Assembly: GCA_019136395.1 (NCBI GenBank)
Contig: JAGVUH010000011.1
Span: 1-8,660 of the forward strand
Direction of reading: 5' to 3'
DNA length: 8,660 nucleotides
Source: Gammaproteobacteria bacterium
Lineage (GTDB): Bacteria > Pseudomonadota > Gammaproteobacteria > Chromatiales > Chromatiaceae
Below the pieces are notes generated by a model. That model had not been told where the DNA came from, searched no databases, and saw only the letters and a program-made list of their open reading frames with translations. Numbering within the stretch: position 1 is the first letter of the stretch; every line of letters starts with the position of its first letter. The position numbers and the translations under genes were made by a program. Below are positions 1 through 6,306 of the stretch, piece after piece.

Positions 1-5
1 ACCCC

Positions 6-65
6 CCAGCCTCGCCCTCAGTCTTGCTCCCAGCTTCCGCCCCAGTCTCGCCCCCAGCCTCATCC
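6..65 (+). repeat. Five degenerate 12-bp tandem repeats (consensus CCAGYCTCGCCC)
   Basis: Units lie at 6-17, 18-29, 30-41, 42-53 and 54-65, each resembling CCAGYCTCGCCC; more copies may lie to the left of the window. The unit is a multiple of three and is in frame with the hydrolase. It reads as tetrapeptides PASP, SVLL, PASA, PVSP and PASS, so it would add a flexible Pro/Ala/Ser tail of variable length if it is translated. The second unit has diverged and supplies the TTG codon at 24. Confidence 0.75.
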
Positions 66-854
66 CTCCCCCTGCACCATCGCGTCCATGGCGATCCTGG
101 GGATGCGGCCCAACCGCTCCTGCTGATTCACGGCCTGTTCGGCTCCGCCATGAACTGGCATGGCATCGTCGGCCGGCTGCAACGCCTGCTAGGCACCTCG
201 CGACGGATCATCGTCCCTGACCTGCGCAATCACGGCCAGTCACCCCATGACCCAGACTTCAGCTACGAGGCCATGGCCACGGACCTGGTCAACCTGCTGG
301 ACGCGCTGGAGATCGAGCATGTGAACCTGGTCGGCCACAGCCTAGGTGGCAAAGTCGCCATGTGGCTGGCCCTGGAGCACCCCGAGCGGGTAGCGACCCT
401 GGCGGTGGTGGACATCGCCCCGGTGACCTATCCCTCCCGCTTCCGGCGCCTGTTCGCCGCCCTGCGGGGGCTGAACCTGAGGACCATCGACTCGCGGCGG
501 GAGGCGGATGCTCGCCTGGCCGCCGACATCCCCGACCCAGCCATGCGCGGTTTCCTGCTACAGAACCTGCGCCACACCCAGGACGGCTGGACCTGGCGGT
601 TCAATCTGGCCGCCCTGGCCGACGCCATGGAAGGGCTGCGCACCTTTCCCGATCCCCAGGGCCGGCGCTTCCATGGTCGGACGATTTTCATTCACGGCGC
701 CAACTCGGATTATGTGCGCCCCGACCAGTGGCCAGCCATACAGGACCTGTTTCCCCGCGCGCAAGTGACCTCCATCCCTGGCGCCGGGCATTGGGTCCAT
801 GCTGACCAGCCTGAAGTATTTGCGTCCGTCATCGCCCGTTTTCTTGCGGACTAA
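24..854 (+). CDS. ybfF: Alpha/beta-hydrolase, YbfF/ABHD11-like esterase
   Basis: This is a soluble alpha/beta-hydrolase, probably a carboxylesterase or acyl-CoA thioesterase acting in the cytoplasm; the natural substrate is unknown. Counting from the TTG at 24, the oxyanion-hole motif HGLFGSAMNW is at residues 36-45. The nucleophile elbow GHSLGG places the serine at 106. VVDIAP at 128-133 gives a likely acid, Asp130, and GAGHWVHADQP at 253-263 gives the catalytic His256. The DLRNHGQSP segment and the 24-residue Ser-to-Asp spacing match my recollection of E. coli YbfF. The start is unsure. The frame is open to the left edge, no ATG or obvious ribosome site is seen, and homology begins only near residue 17 (LHHRVHGD). 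The TTG lies inside a 12-bp tandem repeat, so the gene may start before the window. It converges on brxL and is not expected to belong to the defence operon. Confidence 0.88.
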   Translation: MLPASAPVSPPASSLPLHHRVHGDPGDAAQPLLLIHGLFGSAMNWHGIVGRLQRLLGTSRRIIVPDLRNHGQSPHDPDFSYEAMATDLVNLLDALEIEHVNLVGHSLGGKVAMWLALEHPERVATLAVVDIAPVTYPSRFRRLFAALRGLNLRTIDSRREADARLAADIPDPAMRGFLLQNLRHTQDGWTWRFNLAALADAMEGLRTFPDPQGRRFHGRTIFIHGANSDYVRPDQWPAIQDLFPRAQVTSIPGAGHWVHADQPEVFASVIARFLAD

Positions 855-855
855 G

Positions 856-2895
856 TCAGCTCAGCCCCAGGGCCTTGAATGCCGCCTGGCGCATATCACC
901 GAAGAACACCGGATCAACCTGTTCCAGCACTTCCGCGTTCACTTCCAGAAACTGCCGCTTGTTCCCGATCGGGATCAATGCGCGCTTGCCGCCGTTGTCC
1001 ATAGCCACCTGCAAGGGCTCGGTGAGGGAGCGCACCGGCTTGATGTTGCCCTGGATGCTCAGGTCGCCGAGCACCAGCAGCGCGGGTTGGGGCGGGGTCT
1101 TGCGCAGGGCTGAATAGGCGGCAACGAAGAAGGCCACGCCGATCTCCGCCTCGACCTTGTTGCCGAGCAGATCGATCACCTCGACATGGAAGTCGGAGGT
1201 ATCGACCTCCCGAGGGACGCCAAAGGCGGTCTTGTTCGCCGCCAGGTAGCTGAAGGCGCGGCTCACCGCCTCCTTCATCGCCCCGCTGATGCCGCCGGCG
1301 GGCTTGAGCTTGCCGGTACCCGACGAGAGGGTGACCTCCACCCGGTACAGACCCACGGTGCCGTCGCCGCTGACGGCGGCGGAATAGACCGTGCCCGGCG
1401 GCAGCGGATCGGCCGAGATCAGATCGCGCCCGCCCTGCTCCGGTACCCCGACGAACCGCTCCTCGCCGCTGTCGTTGATCTGATAGCTGAAGGACGTTTG
1501 GTAATACTCGAAGGAGCCCATCTTCTTTAGTTGCTCCTTCACCCGCCGCCGGCCCTCCAGGGCCAGCTCCAGCAATTCGGTCAGATCCTCCCGCGACACC
1601 TTGCCGTGGGGGTGCAGGATCTTCACCAGGCCGGACACGGTGCGCCGCACGGCCTTGCGGTCGCGGGCGTTGAGGTGGGCACCCAGGGAGAAATAGTGAT
1701 CGGTGATCTCGGTGAAGTTGTGCTTGCGCAGTTCCCGCAGGGCCTCGGCCAGATAGTCGATGACGAACCCATAGTGGTCGGTGAAGTGCTCATTGCGCAT
1801 CTTCGGCACCTCCCAGCCCGGCAGATAGCAGTGCAGCCGGTCGATGAAGGCCATGTCATCGCGGATGATGTCGGGCATGGGCGCGAACAGGTGGCCGGTC
1901 TGCACCATGACGTCGATGGGCTGCTGGGTGTTGCCGAACAGAGCGATGCTCGCGTACCCCGCCATGGCCTCCTGGCCGCGCTGGAACTGGCCGGACTCGC
2001 AGAAGGTCTTGAGGGTGGTGATGACCTCCTTGGGCATCTTCTGCAGGTCGGCCACCTCATCGAAACCGACCACGTCCCAGATCATCACCATCCCCTTCTG
2101 CTTGCCGTTCATGTGGCCGAACAGGTTGGCGACGGTCGTGGGTCCGGTGAGCAGGGCGGCGTAGGGGGACAGCTCCTGCACCGCATAGCTCTTGCCGGTG
2201 CCGCGCGGGCCCAACTCCACCAGGTTGTAGTTGCGCTCGCACAAAGGGATAAGCCGAGTCAGGAACAGGAGCTTGAGCCGCCGCTCCATCACCGTCGGCT
2301 CGTAGCCCATGCTGCGCAGCATCAAGTCCAGCCATTCATCCGTGCTGAACTCGGCGCGCAGGCGGCGGTATTCCTCCAGGTCGAAGGTCGCCAGTTGGAT
2401 CGGCGTCAGCTTGTCGATCCAGAAAGGGTTCTTTCCCTTGGTCTCCTCGTCGTAGGCGAAGCGCATGTCGATCTGCGCCCAGATGCCGCCCGTCAGCAGC
2501 CGGTCGAAGTCGCGCACATAGTGGTCGGGGATATGGACGAAGGGGTGGCCAAAGTTGATGACCTCCGCCCAATACTGGGAGTCCACCAGCCGGACCTTTA
2601 CCTTGTCGATGAAGGTGTGACGACCGTTTTCCTTGACCTTGCTTTGGGCCTTGATGGATTCATCGGGGCGAATGTAATTGTCCGCCAGGGTATCGTTGAC
2701 CACCTGCAAACCCATCTGGATGGCCATCTCGTCGGAGGAGGCGCAGTACTTGCCGAGTAGGTACTCCAGCACGAAGACGGGCACATTGGCGCCGACCTTG
2801 ACCTTACGCACCAGGTCCTTGCGCACCACCCTGCCGGCGAACACGCGGTTGACCTTGTCATCGAGGGCGTCCCGCGCCCAGGCTTCTTGGTTCAT
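856..2895 (-). CDS. brxL: BREX AAA+ ATPase BrxL with Lon-like C-terminal domain
   Basis: BrxL is the AAA+ component of type 1 (and type 4) BREX and is needed for phage restriction. It was first annotated as a Lon-like protease; later structural work treats it as a DNA-binding AAA+ motor. From the ATG at 2895 (679 residues, normal length): an N-terminal BrxL domain over about 1-200; Walker A GPRGTGKS at 229-236 with Lys235; Walker B MIWDVVGFDE ending in Asp279-Glu280; sensor-1-like FGNTQQP with Asn322; and a Lon-fold domain from about 500 to the end, with LVLGDLSIQGNIKPV recognisable. The Lon catalytic serine and lysine positions align with Glu585 and Thr625, so peptidase activity is not expected. 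A TTG at 2904 gives three more residues and overlaps the pglZ stop. I prefer the ATG because GGGGAT at 2910-2905 is spaced 9 bases from it but abuts the TTG. Translation is probably coupled to pglZ. Confidence 0.95.
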   Translation of the reverse strand: MNQEAWARDALDDKVNRVFAGRVVRKDLVRKVKVGANVPVFVLEYLLGKYCASSDEMAIQMGLQVVNDTLADNYIRPDESIKAQSKVKENGRHTFIDKVKVRLVDSQYWAEVINFGHPFVHIPDHYVRDFDRLLTGGIWAQIDMRFAYDEETKGKNPFWIDKLTPIQLATFDLEEYRRLRAEFSTDEWLDLMLRSMGYEPTVMERRLKLLFLTRLIPLCERNYNLVELGPRGTGKSYAVQELSPYAALLTGPTTVANLFGHMNGKQKGMVMIWDVVGFDEVADLQKMPKEVITTLKTFCESGQFQRGQEAMAGYASIALFGNTQQPIDVMVQTGHLFAPMPDIIRDDMAFIDRLHCYLPGWEVPKMRNEHFTDHYGFVIDYLAEALRELRKHNFTEITDHYFSLGAHLNARDRKAVRRTVSGLVKILHPHGKVSREDLTELLELALEGRRRVKEQLKKMGSFEYYQTSFSYQINDSGEERFVGVPEQGGRDLISADPLPPGTVYSAAVSGDGTVGLYRVEVTLSSGTGKLKPAGGISGAMKEAVSRAFSYLAANKTAFGVPREVDTSDFHVEVIDLLGNKVEAEIGVAFFVAAYSALRKTPPQPALLVLGDLSIQGNIKPVRSLTEPLQVAMDNGGKRALIPIGNKRQFLEVNAEVLEQVDPVFFGDMRQAAFKALGLS

Positions 2896-2900
2896 AGCGT

Positions 2901-5435
2901 TCAAATCCCCAGCTTCACCGCCAGCTCATCGGATTGCGCGAATACCCCGTCGGTCCGCGCATCTAGCACCAGGATGCGCAGCGACGCGCAGGTATCGTTG
3001 GTCAGCATCATGCCGACGCTGGCCTCGGCCCCCGGTGCCAGGAGCAAGGTGCCCGTGTCGCGCTCGAAGGTGCCGCCCACCGCCATGCCCGCGCGGCCGA
3101 CCTCCTGGGCCCCGGAGATCAGCAGGAGGCGCAGGCTGAGAGGTTCGGTCGCCAGCAGGTCACCCACCGCGACCAGTTTGAGCCCAAAGGTGCGGTTGGT
3201 CACCTGGGCGGGGTAATCCATCAGGCGGACCCGCACGCCCGGCGCCTCGGCTGCCTTGCCGGTCGCCAGGCGCAGGCTGATGACCGGGATGACCAGTTCC
3301 TGGAGACTGAAACCGCCATGGTGGAAGCTCAGATTTCCGCCGCCCTTGAACACCCCCAAACCGATGGGAAAGATGAAGTCCAGATCGGCGGCATAACCCA
3401 GTTCAGCCCCGCTTACCCGCAAGGCGCCGGGCGGCGTGCCGCCACCCTGGCCGATCCAGCAGCGCCGGTGCAGCTCCAGGGTATCCCCGCCCGGGTTGTT
3501 GGTCTTCATGTCGTCGTCCTTGCGGCTGGAGAACTGGTGACCGTGATCGGCGGTGATGACGAAATGCCCGATGCCCGCGGCGGCGAGCTTCTTCACCGCT
3601 CGCGCCAGGTTACCGATGACGGTATCCATCACCTGCCGCGCCAGCAAGTCACCATCCATCTCGCCGACGAAATCGATCTCCTGGGAGCGGATCAGGACCA
3701 GGGGGGCGCTGCCCAGGGCCTTGGCGACCTTGGCCGGCGCACTCCCAAGCAGGTTACCGAGGGTCATGTCCACCACGCCGGGCACCCTGGCCTTGAGAAA
3801 CTTCAGCCTCTCGTTCAGCCCTGGCATATCAACGCCTTCGATGCGCGCGGCCAGCTTGCCCCTGGCCCGCGCCAGGTCAAAGCTGGCGGAGGCCCCTGGC
3901 AGCAGCGCCGCCATGCCCACTGGGGTGATGGAAGGTAGGGCGCACAGGGCCGCCCGCAGGGTCAGGTCCTGGGCCCCCTCGATCCGGCGCGCCAGTTCGA
4001 CGCCCATCTCGTAGCGCAGGGCATCGACCAGGATATAGGCGACCCGCCCCCCCATCCGCTCGACGACCTCCGGATAGATGCGCGTCTGGTGCAAGGCGTC
4101 GGGCAGGGTCCAGCCGGCGGCCGCCAGGGCCTTGCCAAACCCATCCGCCATCGCCCGCAGCAGGTGCTCGTGCTCGTAACGGACCACCGCCAGGGCCTGT
4201 TCGGCCCGGGGCTCTTCGTCCAGGTTGGCCACCCAGGCCTCCAGTCGCCGGTGCAAGGCATCGGCCCGATGCCAGCCGTCCGGCGCCGTATAGGCCGCCA
4301 GCCACTTGGCCGGCTCCTGCCCCAGTCGCGACAACGCCTGGCGGATCGGCCCCTGCTCCCGACCCAGCTCCGCCATCAGCCGGCAGGCCTCCCACTGGGA
4401 CTGGCGGCGCAGGTCGCGATCCACCCAGAAGCTGTGACCACGGCCGGTGATGACCTCCAGCGCCGCCGCGTACTGCTTGTTGGCGATCAGGTCCGCGGCC
4501 AGGCCGAGCAGTCGCTCCTCCTCGAAGCGGAAGGTATCGATCGCACCCAGATGGGCCGCCTCCACCGCCGCGTTGGCCAGGCCCAGGTCGCGCTCCACCT
4601 GGTCTGCCAGACCGACGTAGGCCTCCGGGTAATGGCGACGCAGGTCCGCCGCCAGGTTGCGAACGCGTTGAAGCGGTTCCTGGCCGGACGCCACGGGCAC
4701 CCTACCGATGGCCGCGGGCGGATCAGCGGCGAGATCGGCGCGGAACTCGTTGACCAGGATGAAGCGCGCGAGCCGGTCGCGGACCTCGGTCAGGCCGGTG
4801 CCATCCGGCAGGGCCAACCCCAGCCGCGCCTTGATCAGCTTGAGCAATTCGGGCAGGGCATCCTTCTCCACCATGGCCGCGTCCTTGGCCTCGGATGCCA
4901 GCCACTCCGCCAGCAGTGCCTCGCCCTGGGCGCCATTGAAGAGGCCGTGCAGCACGGACGCCACCTGGCCCGAAGCGCCCTGCTCCAGGAAGGAGACGAT
5001 GTCGTCATAGCCCAGGGACGCCGGCCGCAGCAGCTCGTCGATCTGCCCGTCGGTAAAGCGCTGGCGCAGCACATGCAGCGCCAGACGCCTGAGGGCCGGC
5101 TCGTAACAGGAGCCGCCCTTCTCCAGCTCCATCAACACCGAGCCCAGGCGATCCCGGGCAACGCCCGGCAGATACAGGATCAGGGGCGCGGGCTTGTCCG
5201 CCGCGACGATGGGTTCGACGGCCGCTCGCAGCCCGAAGAAAGATCCCTCGTAACGCGCCAGATAGACCGCACGGTCGCGGATCGTCACTCGCGGCAGCGG
5301 GTCAGCCGGCTCAGGCACCAGTTCACGCTCGAAAAATGGCAGGAACTCGGATCGCGGGTCGTAAAAGACCACCACCGAACGCTTGCCGAGCTGCTCGTCC
5401 AGCCGGTCGCAGAGGTAGCTGTGGAAGGCATGCAT
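2901..5435 (-). CDS. pglZ: BREX alkaline-phosphatase-fold protein PglZ, type A
   Basis: PglZ is the signature protein of all BREX systems, a metal-dependent hydrolase of the alkaline phosphatase superfamily; it has been reported to contact PglX, and its cellular substrate is unsettled. The 844-residue length fits the type A proteins of type 1 BREX. Residues 1-450 are a mostly helical N-terminal part starting MHAFHSYLCDRLDEQL. The phosphatase-fold core follows: AYILVDALRYE at 466-476 (metal ligand candidate Asp471), PSITPVGMAALLPG at 501-514 (Thr504 at the usual nucleophile position), FVITADHGH at 625-633 (Asp630, His631, His633) and FHHGGFSLQELVIPV at 704-718 (His705/706). All expected metal-site motifs are present, so the enzyme looks intact. 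A mostly beta C-terminal region follows from about 730. The ATG at 5435 has a good ribosome site seven bases upstream. The stop overlaps the alternative brxL start by a few bases. Confidence 0.96.
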   Translation of the reverse strand: MHAFHSYLCDRLDEQLGKRSVVVFYDPRSEFLPFFERELVPEPADPLPRVTIRDRAVYLARYEGSFFGLRAAVEPIVAADKPAPLILYLPGVARDRLGSVLMELEKGGSCYEPALRRLALHVLRQRFTDGQIDELLRPASLGYDDIVSFLEQGASGQVASVLHGLFNGAQGEALLAEWLASEAKDAAMVEKDALPELLKLIKARLGLALPDGTGLTEVRDRLARFILVNEFRADLAADPPAAIGRVPVASGQEPLQRVRNLAADLRRHYPEAYVGLADQVERDLGLANAAVEAAHLGAIDTFRFEEERLLGLAADLIANKQYAAALEVITGRGHSFWVDRDLRRQSQWEACRLMAELGREQGPIRQALSRLGQEPAKWLAAYTAPDGWHRADALHRRLEAWVANLDEEPRAEQALAVVRYEHEHLLRAMADGFGKALAAAGWTLPDALHQTRIYPEVVERMGGRVAYILVDALRYEMGVELARRIEGAQDLTLRAALCALPSITPVGMAALLPGASASFDLARARGKLAARIEGVDMPGLNERLKFLKARVPGVVDMTLGNLLGSAPAKVAKALGSAPLVLIRSQEIDFVGEMDGDLLARQVMDTVIGNLARAVKKLAAAGIGHFVITADHGHQFSSRKDDDMKTNNPGGDTLELHRRCWIGQGGGTPPGALRVSGAELGYAADLDFIFPIGLGVFKGGGNLSFHHGGFSLQELVIPVISLRLATGKAAEAPGVRVRLMDYPAQVTNRTFGLKLVAVGDLLATEPLSLRLLLISGAQEVGRAGMAVGGTFERDTGTLLLAPGAEASVGMMLTNDTCASLRILVLDARTDGVFAQSDELAVKLGI
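2905..2910 (-). promoter_or_regulatory. Ribosome binding site for brxL inside the pglZ end
   Basis: On the minus strand this reads GGGGAT, nine bases before the ATG at 2895. It lies within the last codons of pglZ, as expected for translational coupling. It touches the alternative TTG start at 2904, which argues against that start. Confidence 0.5.
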
Positions 5436-5442
5436 CTTCGGT

Positions 5443-5447
5443 CTCTC
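5443..5447 (-). promoter_or_regulatory. Ribosome binding site for pglZ
   Basis: The minus strand reads GAGAG followed by seven bases and then the ATG at 5435. It lies in the 48-base gap after the PIN gene, directly downstream of a small predicted hairpin, and it supports the assigned pglZ start. Confidence 0.55.
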
Positions 5448-5449
5448 AC

Positions 5450-5476
5450 TCGCCGATCGCTTCGAGAAAGCGGCGA
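5450..5476 (-). other. Small predicted hairpin between PIN gene and pglZ
   Basis: Arms 5450-5455 (TCGCCG on the plus strand) and 5471-5476 (CGGCGA) are exact reverse complements. Inside them, CGCTT at 5458-5462 and AAGCG at 5468-5472 form a competing inner stem. It lies between the PIN stop codon and the pglZ ribosome site and leaves that site free. No run of T follows, so it is not a convincing intrinsic terminator; mRNA stability or processing is possible. Confidence 0.35.
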
Positions 5477-5483
5477 ACCAGAT

Positions 5484-5948
5484 CTAAAGGGGAGGGTCCA
5501 GACGGGGAAATGCCTGAGATACGCCAGACCGGCGATCGCGCTTGGCCCGCAGAGATACCACACGAACATCATTTTGTTGACACATGGGCTTTTCAGGACT
5601 CTCCAGGGTAATTAGCTCATCAACACCAGCGTGCGCCGCGGCAGCCAGATGGAGGGCATCCATTGGGTGGAGATCATGCTTCGCGGCCATTGCTAACGCG
5701 CAAGTGAGCAGCGCAGGTTCCACGTCAACCTGTTCCGCTGCCGACAGAATGGTCTCCATGAATGCCAGCTCGCTGGTCCGTCGGTGAAAGCCTGGCTTGG
5801 GTAATACCTCAAGCCTCACGAAATCACTGACGACGAATCTGCGTTGAGGATCGTCCAAGACAGCACGTGCCCAGGCTCGGGTATCAGCGTCACCGTTCCA
5901 GGCAGCGATCAGCACATTGGCATCAAGATAGGTGCGTCGCTCAGCCAT
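5484..5948 (-). CDS. PIN-domain ribonuclease, VapC-type toxin candidate
   Basis: A 154-residue PIN-domain protein, expected to be a Mg-dependent endoribonuclease acting on cellular RNA as the toxin of a toxin-antitoxin pair. From the ATG at 5948, the acidic residues of the active site can be followed: Asp9 in TYLDANVLIAAW, Glu47 in FVRLEVLPK and Asp97 in HPMDALHLAAA. A late DELITLESPEKP segment at 110-121 carries further acidic residues. The fold thus looks catalytically complete. The frame runs further upstream to 6023, but those residues overlap the antitoxin gene and lack PIN homology. The ATG at 5948 has a strong GGGGAG site six bases upstream. Its first eight bases, ATGGCTGA, contain the antitoxin stop, a typical toxin-antitoxin overlap. 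About 20 C-terminal residues after VRVVSL are basic and look like an extension. The RNA target cannot be told from sequence. Confidence 0.88.
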   Translation of the reverse strand: MAERRTYLDANVLIAAWNGDADTRAWARAVLDDPQRRFVVSDFVRLEVLPKPGFHRRTSELAFMETILSAAEQVDVEPALLTCALAMAAKHDLHPMDALHLAAAAHAGVDELITLESPEKPMCQQNDVRVVSLRAKRDRRSGVSQAFPRLDPPL

Positions 5949-6240
5949 CCAGTTCTCCCCGGCGTCGCTGTACTTCCGTGATGACTTCTTCCCAGGACAT
6001 CGGGTCCGGTAGCTCCCCATCACGGGCAGCCTGGTCGCGCAGAGCGTTCAGCCGAGCCCAGAGTGCCGTTCGCGGTGGCACGCCATCGCCAACCGGGATC
6101 ACATCCAATTCGTCCGCGGCTGGGTTGACAGGATCGATAACAAGCGCAATCCGATGGCGGCCCGGCGTGATCGTGGTAGGAAGACGCAGTACAAGATCAC
6201 GTTCGGCAGTGACTTCGCATTCAAAATTCAATGTCTGCAC
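5941..6240 (-). CDS. Small protein, putative antitoxin partner of the PIN toxin
   Basis: A 99-residue protein whose role is inferred from position: it directly precedes and overlaps the PIN gene by eight bases. I do not recognise a named antitoxin family with certainty. The N-terminal part (about 1-37) reads as a short beta-rich module, with LRLPTTITPGRHRIALVID, which resembles small proteins often found next to PIN genes. A linker follows, and the C-terminal third (from about 60) is charged and helical, ending WEEVITEVQRRRGELDG, a plausible toxin-binding segment. No classical AbrB, RHH or Phd/YefM signature is clear. The start is chosen at GTG 6240 because AAGAGG at 6254-6249 lies eight bases upstream of it. 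The earlier GTG at 6249 overlaps that site and would add three residues (first residues MHA). An inverted repeat just upstream may be its operator. Confidence 0.72.
   Translation of the reverse strand: MQTLNFECEVTAERDLVLRLPTTITPGRHRIALVIDPVNPAADELDVIPVGDGVPPRTALWARLNALRDQAARDGELPDPMSWEEVITEVQRRRGELDG
5955..5960 (-). promoter_or_regulatory. Ribosome binding site for the PIN toxin gene
   Basis: The minus strand reads GGGGAG, six bases before the ATG at 5948 and inside the antitoxin coding region. It settles the start in favour of 5948 over the longer frame that begins at 6023. Confidence 0.55.
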
Positions 6241-6248
6241 GGCATGCA

Positions 6249-6254
6249 CCTCTT
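6249..6254 (-). promoter_or_regulatory. Ribosome binding site deciding the antitoxin start
   Basis: The minus strand reads AAGAGG, eight bases before the GTG at 6240. The alternative GTG at 6249 overlaps the last base of this site and so is an unlikely start. Confidence 0.45.
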
Positions 6255-6258
6255 TAGC

Positions 6259-6284
6259 ATGGCCTGTCGTATTTCCTGGGCCAT
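6259..6284. promoter_or_regulatory. Inverted repeat upstream of the toxin-antitoxin pair, candidate operator
   Basis: ATGGCC at 6259-6264 and GGCCAT at 6279-6284 are exact inverted copies separated by 14 bases, so their centres lie 20 bases (about two helix turns) apart. The element lies between the pglX stop and the antitoxin ribosome site, where an autorepressing antitoxin would bind. No convincing -10/-35 pair was found beside it. The arms are short, so chance is possible. Confidence 0.35.
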
Positions 6285-6285
6285 A

Positions 6286-6306
6286 GGTCAGGGATCAGGG
6301 GTCAGG
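6286..6306 (+). repeat. Three tandem 7-bp repeats (GRTCAGG) across the pglX stop
   Basis: GGTCAGG, GATCAGG and GGTCAGG follow at 6286-6292, 6293-6299 and 6300-6306, with a partial related copy after them (TTCAG, 6307-6311). The minus strand of the first unit contains the pglX stop codon (TGA at 6290-6288). The unit is not a multiple of three, so gain or loss of one copy would change the last residues of PglX. Confidence 0.6.

Noticed and set aside
1531..2760. Long open frame on the plus strand opposite brxL (about 409 codons)
   Set aside because: The product is full of His, Gln and Val repeats typical of a shadow frame, and the minus strand carries the clear AAA+ gene.
856..5435. Type 4 BREX (which also has pglZ and brxL)
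   Set aside because: A PglX-type methyltransferase gene precedes the pair on the same strand, and type 4 uses BrxP instead. The order fits type 1, though the upstream genes needed for proof are outside the window.
4089..5615. Long open frame on the plus strand opposite pglZ (about 508 codons)
   Set aside because: It is antisense to a gene with complete PglZ motifs. Its product is Gln/Arg/Leu-rich without recognisable domains, as expected from the complement of GC-rich coding DNA.
5949..6023. Longer N-terminus for the PIN protein starting at 6023
   Set aside because: The extra 25 residues show no PIN homology and overlap the antitoxin gene, while the ATG at 5948 has a strong ribosome site and starts right at the PIN fold.
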